DNA of 64,000 bases from Acinetobacter harbinensis. GTDB lineage: Bacteria; Pseudomonadota; Gammaproteobacteria; Pseudomonadales; Moraxellaceae. Location: positions 2,115,917-2,179,916 of the forward strand of contig NZ_JXBK01000001.1 of assembly GCF_000816495.1 (NCBI RefSeq). Reading direction: 5' to 3'. Of this stretch, positions 27,658 to 38,837 are shown in pieces (within the stretch, counting starts at the first letter, position 1; each line of letters starts with the position of its first letter). A model generated the notes under the pieces. It was not told where the DNA came from. It saw only the letters and a list, made by a program, of their open reading frames with translations, and made no database searches. Position numbers and translations under genes: made by a program.

Positions 27658-29475
27658 TTATCGTTCTACTTTCAATACAGCCAAGAACGCTTCTTGTGGG
27701 ATTTCAACACTACCCACTTGCTTCATGCGTTTCTTACCTTCTTTTTGCTTCGACAACAGTTTCTTCTTACGTGAAACGTCACCACCATAGCATTTTGCCA
27801 ATACGTTTTTACGCATCGCTTTAACCGTAGAACGCGCAATAATTTGTGCGCCAATGGCGGCTTGAATGGCCACATCAAACATTTGACGTGGAATCAATTC
27901 TTTCATTTTATCCACCAAAGCAATACCACGATGACGCGCATCATTGCGATGACAAATCATCGCCAAAGCATCGACTTTTTCGCCATTGATCAACACATCG
28001 ACTTTAACCAGTGATGAGCTTTCAAAACGCACAAAGCTGTAATCTAGTGAAGCAAAGCCACGTGAACAAGATTTTAAGCGATCAAAGAAATCCATCACCA
28101 CTTCAGCCATAGGAATTTCAAAAGTCAAAGACACTTGCTTGCCCAAGAATTTCATATCTTTTTGGATACCACGGCGTTCAATACACAAGGTCATGACGTT
28201 GCCTAAGTATTCTTGTGGTACCAAAATATGGCACTCAGCAATCGGTTCACGTAAATCTTCAACCGTTGAACCATCTAGCATTTTCGATGGACTGTCGATA
28301 TAAATGGTTTCGCCAGTTTTCATCAGTGATTCGTAAATCACAGTCGGTGCTGAGGTAATAATATCTAAATCGTACTCACGCTCTAAACGCTCTTGTACAA
28401 TTTCCATGTGCAACATGCCCAAGAAGCCACAGCGGAAGCCAAAGCCTAAAGCATCTGAGCTTTCTGGCTCAAAGAACAAAGCCGAGTCATTAATTTGTAG
28501 CTTATGCAGCGCTTCGCGAAATGGCTCAAAGTCACTGGCATCAATCGGGAACAGACCAGCATAGACTTGTGGTTTAACTTTTTTAAAGCCCGGCAAGGTC
28601 TTAACATCAGGCGTGGCCGATAGGGTAATGGTGTCACCCACAGGCGCACCAAAAATATCTTTAATACCCGCAATGACAAAGCCTACTTCACCGGCCTCTA
28701 ACATACCTGTTTCAGTATGTTTAGGATTAAAGATCCCGACTGAAGTAATAATATGGGTCTGGCCGGTTGATTTGATCAACATTTTATCGCCTTTACGCAC
28801 GCGACCTTGTTTCACGCGTACCAAAGACACTACACCTAAGTAGTTATCAAACCAAGAATCGACAATTAAAGCTTGTAATGGCGCTTCACGATCACCCACC
28901 GGTGCAGGAATCACATTGACCAATGTTTCTAATACGTTGGCAATCCCTAATCCAGTTTTTGCAGAACAGGTTGGTGCATCGACTGCTTCAATACCAATAA
29001 TTTCTTCAATTTCATGAATTACACGCTCAGGGTCGGCCTGTGGTAAATCAATTTTATTCAAAATTGGTAGAACTTCGAGCCCTTGCTCAATTGCGGTATA
29101 ACAGTTGGCAACCGATTGTGCTTCAACGCCTTGTGCGGCATCCACCACCAATAACGCCCCTTCACAGGCCGCTAAAGAACGTGACACTTCATACGAAAAG
29201 TCTACGTGTCCCGGCGTATCAATAAAGTTTAATTGATATTCTTCACCGTTGGGATGGGTGTAATACAAAGTCACCGAAGTGGCTTTAATGGTAATCCCAC
29301 GTTCGCGTTCAAGCTCCATCGAGTCAAGTACTTGCGCTTGCATTTCACGCGCTTGTAGTCCACCGCAGGTTTGAATAAAGCGATCGGCAAGTGTCGACTT
29401 ACCATGATCGATATGCGCAATAATCGAAAAATTTCGTATATTATTGATATTAACTGACTTTTTAGCAACTGCCAT
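27658..29475 (-). CDS. lepA: Elongation factor 4 (LepA)
   Basis: Ribosome-associated translational GTPase. 605 residues: [13 protein letters not shown] (about 19-31), [11 protein letters not shown] (about 84), [10 protein letters not shown] (about 138), EF-G-like domains II, III and V, and the LepA-specific C-terminal domain with [14 protein letters not shown]. Length matches the family (~600). First gene of the block transcribed through lepB and DUF4845 to rnc and era. Confidence 0.97.
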   Translation of the reverse strand: MAVAKKSVNINNIRNFSIIAHIDHGKSTLADRFIQTCGGLQAREMQAQVLDSMELERERGITIKATSVTLYYTHPNGEEYQLNFIDTPGHVDFSYEVSRSLAACEGALLVVDAAQGVEAQSVANCYTAIEQGLEVLPILNKIDLPQADPERVIHEIEEIIGIEAVDAPTCSAKTGLGIANVLETLVNVIPAPVGDREAPLQALIVDSWFDNYLGVVSLVRVKQGRVRKGDKMLIKSTGQTHIITSVGIFNPKHTETGMLEAGEVGFVIAGIKDIFGAPVGDTITLSATPDVKTLPGFKKVKPQVYAGLFPIDASDFEPFREALHKLQINDSALFFEPESSDALGFGFRCGFLGMLHMEIVQERLEREYDLDIITSAPTVIYESLMKTGETIYIDSPSKMLDGSTVEDLREPIAECHILVPQEYLGNVMTLCIERRGIQKDMKFLGKQVSLTFEIPMAEVVMDFFDRLKSCSRGFASLDYSFVRFESSSLVKVDVLINGEKVDALAMICHRNDARHRGIALVDKMKELIPRQMFDVAIQAAIGAQIIARSTVKAMRKNVLAKCYGGDVSRKKKLLSKQKEGKKRMKQVGSVEIPQEAFLAVLKVER

Positions 29476-29735
29476 AAACTACTCTAAATCTAAACACACA
29501 ATCACACACTGAAATAAAGCCAGTATTTATGACGTGCAAAAAAGGATATTCCGAAGATGTCGCACAGTATAAGCAGTAGATAGTTAAAAATACAGAGAGC
29601 TTGCAAAAATAGTCCGATTCTTCTACAAAAGTCAGTGCTAAAATTGCTTCTCACCGTGCTTTAACTGAGTCCGCAAACAAAATAAGGACGATTAAAGCAT
29701 TTATATGCTAAAGGCACTCAAAATAATTGCGTACC

Positions 29736-30191
29736 TTAAGCAGATATATTCATCGTGCTAAAATCGAATGGATTCTGATCTGTGTTAATCGGTTGATAAG
29801 CGTGAGTAAACGTGGGTGACATGCGTTTTGGTCGTCCGGTGGCAATTTCCACACAGGCCCATTTGGTGCTACCCGTAAATAAAATACTTTGATCCTGCGG
29901 TCGATAAAACACGTATTGACGCACAGAATACAAGGCATCAATTCGGCTTAGCCAAGTGCGTAAAATAATCTGCTCACCTTGAAAAGCCGCTTTACGATAT
30001 TGCACCTGATGCTCAACTGCAACCATGGCGTGCTTCAATTCAAGATAGTGCTGAATGCCTAAACCTAATTGCTCAATATGTGCGGTGGCGACATCTTGCA
30101 TCCACTGCACATACACCACATTATTAACATGCCCTAAGCGATCAATATGTTGCGCTTGAACAGTCATTTCCAGATCAAATAGAGTACTCAT
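29736..30191 (-). CDS. Acyl-CoA thioesterase, 4HBT hotdog family
   Basis: Hydrolyses an acyl-CoA thioester. 151 residues, single hotdog domain. The catalytic motif is DRLGHVNNVVYVQWMQDV (17-34), where Asp17 is the usual catalytic acid. QVQYRKAAFQGEQI follows. Belongs to the FadM/YbgC-like branch by this motif. Substrate not readable. Monocistronic between lepA and degQ-like genes. Confidence 0.85.
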   Translation of the reverse strand: MSTLFDLEMTVQAQHIDRLGHVNNVVYVQWMQDVATAHIEQLGLGIQHYLELKHAMVAVEHQVQYRKAAFQGEQIILRTWLSRIDALYSVRQYVFYRPQDQSILFTGSTKWACVEIATGRPKRMSPTFTHAYQPINTDQNPFDFSTMNISA

Positions 30192-30275
30192 GGTTTTTTA
30201 ATCCCGACCTTTGGCAAAGTTTTTCAGAGCCTACAGTTTTTGACAGCTTAAGCAATGGTAAAATAATCAAAGATA

Positions 30276-30301
30276 AAAACCACTCTATCTAGAGTGGTTT
30301 T
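30276..30301 (-). terminator. Terminator after the DegQ-type protease
   Basis: AAAACCACTCT, loop ATCT, AGAGTGGTTTT with T-runs in both directions. About 20 bases beyond the stop codon. Confidence 0.9.
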
Positions 30302-30319
30302 TTAACGCAGAGAGCAAAA

Positions 30320-31702
30320 TTACTCAATACGCATGCCTAAAATAGCTCGTTGGTTTTGACGGATAATTGAAACACGCGCCACCGAACCTTTTTTCAGCTC
30401 AGAAACTGACTTGATAAAATCGTTACTATTGAGAATGGTTTTGTCATTAATTTGAGTAATCACATCGCCTGCCATCATTCGTGATTGTGCTGCCACACCG
30501 CCACGTTTCACATCCTGTATTAAAATTCCACCTTTAACACCCAGTTGTGCTTGCTCCTCTAGGGTTAAATTACGAATACTGACCCCAATCACAGGGCCTT
30601 TTTGGGGCTGAATTTGCTCAGTTTTGGCCGGTGTATCATCTGGAGCAACAGTTAAAGTGGCAGAGATATTACGAATTTTATCATCCCGCAGCACTTGTAA
30701 TTGAATCATTTGATTGGGCGAGGTACGGTTTAAATAGTTCAATAAATCTGAAGTTCGAGAAATCGCAGAACCATTATATTTTAAGATTACATCACCCGAT
30801 TTAAAGCCGGCTTTGGCTGCGGGCGAATTTGGTGCCACTTGGGTGACCAATGAACCTTCTGGTTTATCTAACTTATAAGATTCAGCCAAGTTACGGTCAA
30901 TGTCTTGTAACATCACGCCCAAATAAGAGCGGGTCACTTTACCATTTTTCTTTAATTGATCCGCCACATCCATCGCCACATCAATCGGGATAGAAAATGA
31001 CAAGCCCATATAACCGCCGGTCCCACTAAAAATACGTGAGTTAACTCCGACCACTTCACCATTTTGATTAAACAGGGGGCCACCTGAATTTCCCGGATTT
31101 AAAGCCACATCGGTTTGAATAAACGGAACTGAGGTCTCCCCCATCATGTTACGCATTTTGGCGCTGACAATACCCGCTGAGGCTGAATAATCAAAACCAA
31201 ACGGTGAACCAATGGCCAAGACCGGCTCGCCTACGCGCAGGCGGTCAACATTACCCGTACGTAACTCAGGAAAATTAGAACCTTTAACTTTTAGCAAAGC
31301 CACATCGGTACGTTCATCACTGCCCACCACGGTGGCATCAAGTTCACGACGATCATTCAACATGATGGTGACTTTGGAGGCATTTTCAACCACATGATGG
31401 TTGGTTAACAAGTAACCATCTTTACTGATAAAAAAGGCACTGCCATAACCCGTTTTTTCTTGTGGTTCTTGTGGTTGTGGAATAACCACTTGATTACCAA
31501 AAAAACGACGTAAAATTTCGGGTACTTGTTGTTGGATCAGCTCTTCTTGGGTCATTTTTTTGACCACATTCACACTGACCACCGCAGGGCTGACTTGTTC
31601 GACCAAATTAGAAAAATCCACCGCAGAAGCGGCTTGGCTTTGCGCTGCGGCCATGGTAAAAACAGCTGCATATAATCCTTTTTTTAGATCATGATTTTTC
31701 AT
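30320..31702 (-). CDS. Periplasmic serine protease, DegQ/MucD type
   Basis: Envelope quality-control protease. From the ATG at 31702 it has 460 residues: signal peptide (1-25, QAASA), a trypsin-like domain and two PDZ domains (about 260-345 and 370-460). The triad is His103 (TNHHVV), Asp133 (RTDVALL) and Ser206 (NPGNSGG). The frame stays open upstream to 31807, but those residues are not a signal peptide. The ATG at 31711 (M33) is a second choice, with GGAG only three bases upstream of it and twelve before 31702. Divergent from nadB. Confidence 0.92.
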   Translation of the reverse strand: MKNHDLKKGLYAAVFTMAAAQSQAASAVDFSNLVEQVSPAVVSVNVVKKMTQEELIQQQVPEILRRFFGNQVVIPQPQEPQEKTGYGSAFFISKDGYLLTNHHVVENASKVTIMLNDRRELDATVVGSDERTDVALLKVKGSNFPELRTGNVDRLRVGEPVLAIGSPFGFDYSASAGIVSAKMRNMMGETSVPFIQTDVALNPGNSGGPLFNQNGEVVGVNSRIFSGTGGYMGLSFSIPIDVAMDVADQLKKNGKVTRSYLGVMLQDIDRNLAESYKLDKPEGSLVTQVAPNSPAAKAGFKSGDVILKYNGSAISRTSDLLNYLNRTSPNQMIQLQVLRDDKIRNISATLTVAPDDTPAKTEQIQPQKGPVIGVSIRNLTLEEQAQLGVKGGILIQDVKRGGVAAQSRMMAGDVITQINDKTILNSNDFIKSVSELKKGSVARVSIIRQNQRAILGMRIE

Positions 31703-31807
31703 ATAAAGCATCCGCTCCATTGCGTTATAAATATCGTTAGACCGTTTTTTAGCATAAAATTTGTCTGAGTTAAGTAATAATATGTTGGCTGATATTGTTA
31801 TATACAT

Positions 31808-31827
31808 TTGCTTAAATATTGCTTAAA
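31808..31827. repeat. Direct repeat in degQ/nadB divergent region
   Basis: TTGCTTAAA occurs twice at 31808 and 31819, 11 bases apart, one helical turn. Related TTGCTT words recur at about 31842 and 31887. It could be a regulator site. Confidence 0.4.
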
Positions 31828-31936
31828 AACTGCTGGTTTAATTGCTTTTTCTCATCATACATTAGCATATTAGCTCTTGTTTTTTGCTTGAAAAAGCGGT
31901 GTGATGATTAAACTTTTTTCAAATTCACTGATGAAT

Positions 31937-33568
31937 ATGTCTAATTTAAACTTAACGCATTATTTTGATGTGATTATTGTGGGCAGTGGCGGTGCAGGTT
32001 TAAGCTTGGCTTTGTCGCTACCCGACCACTTTAATATTGCGGTTTTGGCGAAATCCACACTGACCGAAGCCAGCACATTCTATGCCCAAGGCGGCGTGGC
32101 TGCGGTATTAGATGAAACGGATTCTATTGAACAGCATATTGATGACACCATGATTGCTGGTGCAGATTTGTGTGAAATGCAGGCAGTGGCACAAACCGTT
32201 AAAGGCGGTAAACCGACTGTCGATTTCCTTTTAAAGCATGGCGTACAATTCACCTTAGATGAACAAGAACAACTCCATCTAACCCGTGAAGGTGGACATT
32301 CGCAGCGTCGAATTATTCATGCAGCCGATGCCACAGGTCGCGCAATTTCCACCACTTTGGTGCAGCGCGCAGAAGAAAAATCCAATATTCATATTTTTGA
32401 AAACTATATTGCCATTGATGTAATTACTTCACAAAAACTAGGTTTAGATGAACAGCATAATCGTGCTTTAGGGCTATATGCCTTAGATGAAAAGACCGAA
32501 AAAGTTCATACCTTTTTAGCACCCTCTACCGCTTTGGCCTGTGGCGGTGCCATGAAAGCTTATTTGTACACCTCTAACCCCGATATTGCTACCGGTGACG
32601 GCATCGCCATGGCCTATCGTGCAGGCTGTCGCGTGGCAAATATGGAATTTAACCAGTTCCATCCGACCTGTCTGTACCACCCGCAAGCGCGTTCATTTTT
32701 AATCACTGAAGCCATGCGCGGTGAAGGTGCGTATCTACGCCTTCCTGATGGTGAACGTTTTATGCTGCGTTTTGATGAACGCGCTGAACTTGCGCCACGC
32801 GATATTGTGGCGCGTGCCATTGATTATGAAATTAAACGCTTGGGTATTCGGCATGTCTGGCTGGATATCACGCATAAACCAACGGAGTTTATCACCGAAC
32901 ATTTCCCGACTTTATATGCACGGCTACTCGAACTGGGGATCGACATTACCAAAGAGATGATTCCCGTGGTTCCTGCGGCGCATTATACCTGTGGCGGTGT
33001 GGTGGTGGATGAACACAGTCAGACCGATATTGCCGGCCTGTATGCCATTGGTGAAACCTCTTATACCGGTTTACACGGTGCTAATCGTATGGCCAGTAAC
33101 TCGCTGTTAGAATGTTTCGTTTATGGCATGAGTGCAGCAGAGCATATTGAAAATCAGTTCAATCCGACCCACTCAACGTTAGATGTTCCAGCATGGGATG
33201 ATTCACAGGTGATGAATCCAGATGAAGAAGTGGTGATTTTGCAAAACTGGGATGAACTGCGCCAAACCATGTGGAATTATGTCGGCATTGTACGCAGCAC
33301 CAAACGCTTAGAACGTGCGCTACATCGTATTGAAATGCTTAAAAAAGAAATTACCGAGTATTATCACGATTATCACGTCAGCAAAAATCTGATTGAGCTG
33401 CGTAATTTGGTTTTAGTCTCGGAGATGATTGTGCGCTGTGCAATGCAGCGTAAAGAATCACGCGGGCTACACTTCACTTTAGATTATCCTGAATTGTCCA
33501 GTGAACTGCGCAAAACCATCCTCACGCCGCCCAACTTTCAGGTTGAAATGCCATTGGTGAACGCATAA
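31937..33568 (+). CDS. nadB: L-aspartate oxidase
   Basis: FAD enzyme oxidising L-aspartate to iminoaspartate, the first step of de novo NAD synthesis. From the ATG at 31937 ([11 protein letters not shown]) it has 543 residues, as in E. coli (540). FAD-binding [33 protein letters not shown], catalytic [13 protein letters not shown], and C-terminal SGRGLHF-type segment [13 protein letters not shown]. Two further in-frame starts (31901 GTG, 31904 ATG) have a better Shine-Dalgarno-like stretch but add unmatched residues. nadA and nadC are not here. Confidence 0.95.
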   Translation: MSNLNLTHYFDVIIVGSGGAGLSLALSLPDHFNIAVLAKSTLTEASTFYAQGGVAAVLDETDSIEQHIDDTMIAGADLCEMQAVAQTVKGGKPTVDFLLKHGVQFTLDEQEQLHLTREGGHSQRRIIHAADATGRAISTTLVQRAEEKSNIHIFENYIAIDVITSQKLGLDEQHNRALGLYALDEKTEKVHTFLAPSTALACGGAMKAYLYTSNPDIATGDGIAMAYRAGCRVANMEFNQFHPTCLYHPQARSFLITEAMRGEGAYLRLPDGERFMLRFDERAELAPRDIVARAIDYEIKRLGIRHVWLDITHKPTEFITEHFPTLYARLLELGIDITKEMIPVVPAAHYTCGGVVVDEHSQTDIAGLYAIGETSYTGLHGANRMASNSLLECFVYGMSAAEHIENQFNPTHSTLDVPAWDDSQVMNPDEEVVILQNWDELRQTMWNYVGIVRSTKRLERALHRIEMLKKEITEYYHDYHVSKNLIELRNLVLVSEMIVRCAMQRKESRGLHFTLDYPELSSELRKTILTPPNFQVEMPLVNA

Positions 33569-33570
33569 AT

Positions 33571-33605
33571 AAAAAGGCGATAGCACTTTTATGCTATCGC
33601 CTTTT
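33571..33605. terminator. Bidirectional terminator nadB/tmk
   Basis: AAAAAGGCGATAGCA, loop CTTTTA, TGCTATCGCCTTTT. Serves nadB and the convergent tmk operon. Confidence 0.93.
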
Positions 33606-33641
33606 CATCCAAACACTCTACAGCACTTTAAAAATTACCGA

Positions 33642-34241
33642 TTATTTTAAATAACTCAAGGCTTGCTCAAAGACTTGATCGGGGCTTTGACAGGCATCTA
33701 AACGCTTAATCCGTGCGCCCTCTTGCTGCCAAAGTGTTTGATAGCCCGCGCGTACTTTTTCAAAAAAGACCGCTTTTTCTTGCTCGAAACGATCCAATGC
33801 ACCGCGCTCGCGAGCACGTGACATTCCCAGTTCCGTGGGTGCATCCAGCCAAAAGGTAATCTGCGGCATGTGCGAGACAAAATTTGCATTTAATAACTGT
33901 AATTTCTCTGCACTTAAGCCACGTCCAGCACATTGATAAGCAAAACTGGCATCGGTAAATCGATCACACAACACCGTTTTACCTGCCGCCAAAGCTGGCA
34001 CAATCACTTGTTGTAAATGCTGCGCACGTGCTGCATACATCAGTAAGAGCTCAGTATCATCGGCCATATTTTCTTCGTGATTTACGGCCAACAACAGGGC
34101 ACGAATTTGCTCTGCCATCGGTGTACCCCCCGGCTCACGGGTGAGCTGTACCTGTTGACCTTGTGCAAGCAAATGCTCATAAACTTTACGAATGAGTGTG
34201 GTTTTACCGACACCTTCTGTGCCTTCAAAACTAATAAACAT
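33642..34241 (-). CDS. tmk: Thymidylate kinase
   Basis: Phosphorylates dTMP to dTDP. 199 residues: P-loop FEGTEGVGKTTL (5-16), QLTREPGGTPMAEQIR (about 36-51), DRFTDASFAYQ (about 92-102), and a LID loop with RARERGALDRFEQE. Normal length. Three bases after mltG, end of the pabC-mltG-tmk operon, the same order as in E. coli. Confidence 0.97.
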   Translation of the reverse strand: MFISFEGTEGVGKTTLIRKVYEHLLAQGQQVQLTREPGGTPMAEQIRALLLAVNHEENMADDTELLLMYAARAQHLQQVIVPALAAGKTVLCDRFTDASFAYQCAGRGLSAEKLQLLNANFVSHMPQITFWLDAPTELGMSRARERGALDRFEQEKAVFFEKVRAGYQTLWQQEGARIKRLDACQSPDQVFEQALSYLK

Positions 34242-34244
34242 GAC

Positions 34245-35294
34245 TCATTCCTTCTTCGATTTTAATACAGATAAATAATCTTGCACGGCGCGATTATGTG
34301 ACTCTAAGTTGGCGCTAAAGGTATGCCCACCATTACCTGTGGCAACAAAATAGATATTATTCGAGCTGTCTGGATGCATGGCCGCTTCAATGGCTTTTTG
34401 ACTTGGTAACGCAATCGGAGTTGGGGTTAAACCGCTATTGGTGTAAGTATTATAAGCCGTCGGGGTACGCAAATCTGCACGGGTAATATTGCCCGTATAA
34501 CGATCCCCCATCCCATAAATCACCGTTGGATCGGTTTGTAAGCGCATGCCCATTTTTAAACGACGCACAAAGACACCGGATACCTGCTGTAATTCACGAT
34601 CTAAACTGGTTTCTTTTTCTACAATCGAGGCCATAATTAAGGCTTCATATTTATCTTTATAGGGAAGATCGGGCGCACGGTTGGCCCACGCTGCGTCTAA
34701 GGCTTTCATTTGACGCTTATATAAATCACTTAAAATCTTTTTATCACTTTCACCTTTGGCAAAAAAATAAGTGTCTGGGGCAAATAAACCTTCAGGATGT
34801 TGAAACGGAATATTGAGTGCTTGCAACATCTGCTGTTGCGGTAGATTCAGCACCTCTTTACTGACCAATGGATCTTTTCTTAAACTGTCCGCCAACTGCT
34901 TAAACGTCGTGCCTTCAATGACTAAAATACGATTCATTTGCGCATTGTCCGCATTGGCCAGCATCTGCATGACCTGACGAATACTCATGCCTTGACGCAC
35001 TTCATAGACCCCAGCTTTCATGCTGTCATGGATCATAAACTTTTGATAAAGCTTTAAGATGATAGGAAAATTCACTTTATTTTCTTTGGCTAAACGGTCA
35101 ATGAAACCCGAATAGGTATCACCGGTGCTAATGGCCAACATCTGTTTTTTGCCATTTACCGGATAAGCTTTAAATAAGCTAGACCATAAAATAAAGCCCA
35201 CCACAAGAATGATGGCGGCTATAAAAATAATCCACCCATTCACAGGCAATCGTTTCGCGGTTTTGTTGTTTGATTTTTGCTTTGAGCTAGACAT
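34245..35294 (-). CDS. mltG: Endolytic murein transglycosylase MltG
   Basis: Inner-membrane lytic transglycosylase cutting nascent glycan strands and thought to end their elongation. 349 residues: one N-terminal helix (about 18-40) after a basic cytosolic stretch, a LysM-like domain, and the YceG domain. The catalytic Glu is in IMASIVEKETS (about 215-225). Conserved LQTDPTVIYGMG, YNTYTNSGLTPTPIALPS and the final TFSANLESHNRAV segment. Middle gene of the operon, one base after pabC. Confidence 0.96.
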   Translation of the reverse strand: MSSSKQKSNNKTAKRLPVNGWIIFIAAIILVVGFILWSSLFKAYPVNGKKQMLAISTGDTYSGFIDRLAKENKVNFPIILKLYQKFMIHDSMKAGVYEVRQGMSIRQVMQMLANADNAQMNRILVIEGTTFKQLADSLRKDPLVSKEVLNLPQQQMLQALNIPFQHPEGLFAPDTYFFAKGESDKKILSDLYKRQMKALDAAWANRAPDLPYKDKYEALIMASIVEKETSLDRELQQVSGVFVRRLKMGMRLQTDPTVIYGMGDRYTGNITRADLRTPTAYNTYTNSGLTPTPIALPSQKAIEAAMHPDSSNNIYFVATGNGGHTFSANLESHNRAVQDYLSVLKSKKE

Positions 35295-35295
35295 A

Positions 35296-36108
35296 TTAAC
35301 GAATCTGATTCAATTGAAGGATATTAAACAGTTCAATACAGGCTTGAACATTCAAAGGTTGCTGGTTAAGTTCAGTCACAATTTTCATTGGACTTAAGGC
35401 ATTGCAAAAAAATAAGCTTTCAAATTGTGTAATTTCATCCATATCAATGAAACGTTGTTCACAAGCAATTCCATGCTGCTGCATCCGCGATAAAATTTCC
35501 GCACGCATCACTCCATGCACGCCATTATAGCGAAGTTCGGGCGTAATCCATGTATTGTTTAAGCGAATGAAACAATTACTACTCACGCCCTCTACAACGG
35601 TGCCCTGCACATCGGTAACCAATGCTTCGCTCCAACCGCGCTGATCGGCTTCATTTTTAAGCAACACTTGCTCTAATCGGTTCAGACTTTTTAAACCCAC
35701 GAGGCTTGGCATGGTCAGCCCCAAGACTTGTTGTAAAACACCAGTTTTAATTTTTTCAACTTGAAATTCAGCACATGCTTGCGGATAAAAGAATACCCAA
35801 ACATCGGCATGATGATCTGGCAAGCTATAGCCACGTTGTCCTTCACCGCGGCTAATCAGCACTTTTAATGTGCCATTGACCTCTAAATACTGCTGCTGCA
35901 ACACGGCCAAACTCTGTTCAATGCACTGCAAATCTGCCTGTAACAGCAAGCGCTCACAACTGAGCACTAAGCGTGCAATATGCAAATTTTCCAGTTCTAT
36001 TTTGCCCTGCCGAACGCGTGCGGTGGTAAAACAGCCATCGCCATAATGAAAGGCACGATCTATTAAGGCGATCTGCTCAATGGGCTGGGCATTCTTAAAA
36101 CAAAGCAT
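35296..36108 (-). CDS. pabC: Aminodeoxychorismate lyase
   Basis: PLP enzyme releasing pyruvate from 4-amino-4-deoxychorismate to give 4-aminobenzoate for folate. 270 residues, fold-type IV: DRAFHYGDGCFTTARV (18-33), PLP Lys in GLKSLNRLEQVL (about 138), and EGVSSNCF (about 172). FFCNALSPMKIV near the C-terminus matches PabC rather than branched-chain aminotransferase IlvE. Promoter-proximal gene of pabC-mltG-tmk. Confidence 0.93.
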   Translation of the reverse strand: MLCFKNAQPIEQIALIDRAFHYGDGCFTTARVRQGKIELENLHIARLVLSCERLLLQADLQCIEQSLAVLQQQYLEVNGTLKVLISRGEGQRGYSLPDHHADVWVFFYPQACAEFQVEKIKTGVLQQVLGLTMPSLVGLKSLNRLEQVLLKNEADQRGWSEALVTDVQGTVVEGVSSNCFIRLNNTWITPELRYNGVHGVMRAEILSRMQQHGIACEQRFIDMDEITQFESLFFCNALSPMKIVTELNQQPLNVQACIELFNILQLNQIR

Positions 36109-36269
36109 ATTAAAACGTCCAAAGCACGATGGCTTAGTTTAAGAACTGCTGAATCGGTTTAATATCTCTTTTACTCATATAAAATTCATTTTTTATTATT
36201 TTTTATGCATAAAGGATGGCGCTATTCTCGCCGCATGGTCAAAAAAGCCAAAAACAACTGGAGCAAGAG

Positions 36270-37280
36270 ATGCACTTTACAAAAATAAAACTGGCAATTG
36301 CAACTGTCCTGATTTCAGTCAGTTCATTCAACAGCAGCGCAAAAGATTTCTTAAATGTCTCGTATGATCCCACACGTGAACTGTATGAAAATCTAAATCA
36401 AGAGTTTGGTCAGTACTGGAAAAAATCAACCGGACAAGTGCTCAATTTCAAACAATCGCATGGTGGCTCAGGCAAACAAGCCCGTGCGGTAATCGATGGC
36501 TTAGATGCAGATGTGGTTACGCTGGCTTTGGCCGCCGATATTGATGCCATTGCGGAAAAAACCAATCTATTGCCTAAAGATTGGCAGAAAAAATTGCCAT
36601 ATAACTCGACGCCTTACACCTCGACCATTGTCTTCTTGGTGCGTAAAGGTAATCCGAAAAATATTAAAGATTGGGGCGATTTGGTTAAACCCGGCGTGGC
36701 AATTGTCACCCCAAATCCTAAAACCTCTGGCGGTGCACGTTGGAATTATCTGGCGGCGTGGGCATGGGCAAAACATCAACCGGCGGGCAATGATGCCAAA
36801 GCGCAAGAATTTGTGCGTCAAATTTATCAACACACCAAAGTACTGGATTCGGGCGCACGCGGCGCAACCACTACTTTTGCTGAGCGCGGCATTGGAGATG
36901 TACTACTGGCTTGGGAAAATGAAGCGTATTTAGCAATACGTGAACAGCCTGATAAATTTCAAATCATCACTCCGTCCTTGTCCATTTTAGCTGAGCCGCC
37001 GGTGGCGATTGTAGAAAAAAATGCGCAGAAAAATGGCACGACTTATGTCGCCAAAGGCTACTTAAACTTTCTCTATTCTTCGCGTGGACAAGAAATTGCT
37101 GCACAGAACTTTTACCGTCCACACAATGCGGCAGTCTTAAAAAAATACAGTTCAACCTTTAAGCCGTTAAAACTGGTCACGATTGATCAAGAGTTTTCCG
37201 GCTGGAGCACAGTGCAGAAAAAACACTTCGAAAATGGCGGTATTTTCGATCAAATCATTAAAGCCAATAACGTCAAATAA
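36270..37280 (+). CDS. sbp: Sulfate-binding periplasmic protein
   Basis: Periplasmic sulfate (or thiosulfate) receptor of the ABC importer encoded just downstream. From the ATG at 36270 (Shine-Dalgarno GGAG) it has 336 residues with a signal peptide (about 1-23). Sbp family motifs include [34 protein letters not shown] and [16 protein letters not shown] (about 148-163). [13 protein letters not shown] near the end also fits. The frame is open from an ATG at 36216 but without a ribosome site. Sbp and CysP are paralogues, so the sulfate/thiosulfate preference is not readable. Confidence 0.93.
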   Translation: MHFTKIKLAIATVLISVSSFNSSAKDFLNVSYDPTRELYENLNQEFGQYWKKSTGQVLNFKQSHGGSGKQARAVIDGLDADVVTLALAADIDAIAEKTNLLPKDWQKKLPYNSTPYTSTIVFLVRKGNPKNIKDWGDLVKPGVAIVTPNPKTSGGARWNYLAAWAWAKHQPAGNDAKAQEFVRQIYQHTKVLDSGARGATTTFAERGIGDVLLAWENEAYLAIREQPDKFQIITPSLSILAEPPVAIVEKNAQKNGTTYVAKGYLNFLYSSRGQEIAAQNFYRPHNAAVLKKYSSTFKPLKLVTIDQEFSGWSTVQKKHFENGGIFDQIIKANNVK

Positions 37281-37313
37281 GATTCATCACAGCAAAGCTA
37301 GAGGAGCATTGAC

Positions 37314-37859
37314 ATGATTCACAACGTAATTGTACCGGGGATTGGCGGCAGTGAAGAAAGCCACTGGCAGTCTTGGTTACAACGACAACTCATGTCTTGC
37401 TCACGCGTTGAGCAACAGCATTGGCAACAACCGGTTTTACAGCAGTGGATTACACAATTTGTGCAGAGCATTGCGCCCATTCAAACCGATCTGCAAATTA
37501 TTGCCCATAGTTTTGGTTGCTTAACCACTGTTGCAGCGCTCGCGCAGCATCCGCAGCTCAATCAGAAAGTTAAACATTTAATTTTGGTTGCACCCGCCAA
37601 TCCAAGACGTTTTGCCGAAAATGATTTTGCAGATGATCAACAGCTGAATCTGGATGATTATTTCCAGCAGCTTGATCTTGCCGTGCCCACCACACTGTTA
37701 ATGAGTGAAAATGATCCGTGGTTAAATCCTCAAGATGGCAAACGGTTAGCCCAAGCATGGCAACTTGAGCCTATTAATTTAGGTCAAGTCGGTCATGTCA
37801 ATACTGCATCGGGTTTCGGACCTTTTCCAGAAATCCTCCCTTATTTAATATCGAAATGA
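37314..37859 (+). CDS. RBBP9/YdeN-type alpha/beta hydrolase
   Basis: 181-residue cytosolic serine hydrolase of unknown substrate. IVPGIGGSEESHWQSWL (6-22) is the typical N-terminal motif. The nucleophile elbow is AHSFGC (about 64-69), the acid is in SENDPW (about 130-135) and the His in VGHVN (about 159-163). Lies 33 bases after the sulfate-binding gene and 144 bases before cysT. It may be cotranscribed in the sulfate locus, but a functional link is inference only. Confidence 0.83.
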   Translation: MIHNVIVPGIGGSEESHWQSWLQRQLMSCSRVEQQHWQQPVLQQWITQFVQSIAPIQTDLQIIAHSFGCLTTVAALAQHPQLNQKVKHLILVAPANPRRFAENDFADDQQLNLDDYFQQLDLAVPTTLLMSENDPWLNPQDGKRLAQAWQLEPINLGQVGHVNTASGFGPFPEILPYLISK

Positions 37860-38003
37860 GTATTGTGATCTATCAATTTTGATGATGACAGTCAGTGCTT
37901 ATTTAAATTTGCAATTTCAACTGTGCAAATTATGCTTGTGCCGATTTAAACTTTTATTTTTGTTGAATGTTTTGTTCAGCTTTCGCTCTTCTAAGGAGTA
38001 ATC

Positions 38004-38837
38004 ATGTCGCAGCGATCTAAAGTGCTGCCAGGATTTGGTCTTTCTCTAGGCTTTACCCTAGCGTATTTATCCTTGATTGTTCTTATTCCCTTATCTGCTG
38101 TATTTATTAAATCATTGGGTATTGGCTGGGATGGTTTATGGGAAATTTTAAGCTCAGAACGTATTTTAAAATCTTTACAGTTAAGCTTCAGTAGCGCACT
38201 TTTAGCCGCTGTGATTAATGTGGTCTTTGGTTTGTTACTGGCATGGTGCTTGGTACGTTATACCTTCCCAGGTAAACGCATTGTCGATGCTTTGGTGGAT
38301 TTACCCTTTGCTCTGCCAACCGCAGTCGCTGGTATTGCCCTAACCTCACTGTATGCGCCCACCGGTTGGATTGGGCAGTATCTTGAACCTTTGGGTATTC
38401 AGGTGGCCTATACGCCTATCGGAATTACGCTGGCATTGATTTTTATTGGTCTGCCGTTTGTGGTCCGCACCGTACAACCGGTTTTGAGTGATTTAGAAAT
38501 TGAACTCGAAGAAGCCGCGTCTGCGTTGGGTGCCAATCGCTTTCAAATTGTCAGTAAAATTATTCTACCTATTTTATTTCCAGCACTACTCACCGGTTTT
38601 GCCTTAGCCTTTGCTCGCGGCGTAGGTGAATATGGTTCGGTGATCTTTATTGCTGGTAATCAGCCTTTTGAAACTGAAATTGCGCCACTGATGATTATCT
38701 CTCGTTTAGAAGAATATGATTATGCCGGTGCAACCACCATTGCCGTGGTGATGTTGATACTTTCCTTTGCGATTTTATTGCTGATTAATCTGCTACAAGG
38801 CTGGGCCAGCCGTCGTACGGGGAGAACTGCATCATGA
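38004..38837 (+). CDS. cysT: Sulfate ABC transporter permease CysT
   Basis: One of two inner-membrane channel subunits for sulfate. 277 residues with about six membrane helices and the ABC coupling motif [21 protein letters not shown] (about 169-189, shown only by its opening EEAASALGA). ESRILK-like start and [13 protein letters not shown] are typical of CysT/CysU. Good ribosome site (AAGGAG). Its stop codon overlaps the cysW start. Confidence 0.95.
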   Translation: MSQRSKVLPGFGLSLGFTLAYLSLIVLIPLSAVFIKSLGIGWDGLWEILSSERILKSLQLSFSSALLAAVINVVFGLLLAWCLVRYTFPGKRIVDALVDLPFALPTAVAGIALTSLYAPTGWIGQYLEPLGIQVAYTPIGITLALIFIGLPFVVRTVQPVLSDLEIELEEAASALGANRFQIVSKIILPILFPALLTGFALAFARGVGEYGSVIFIAGNQPFETEIAPLMIISRLEEYDYAGATTIAVVMLILSFAILLLINLLQGWASRRTGRTAS

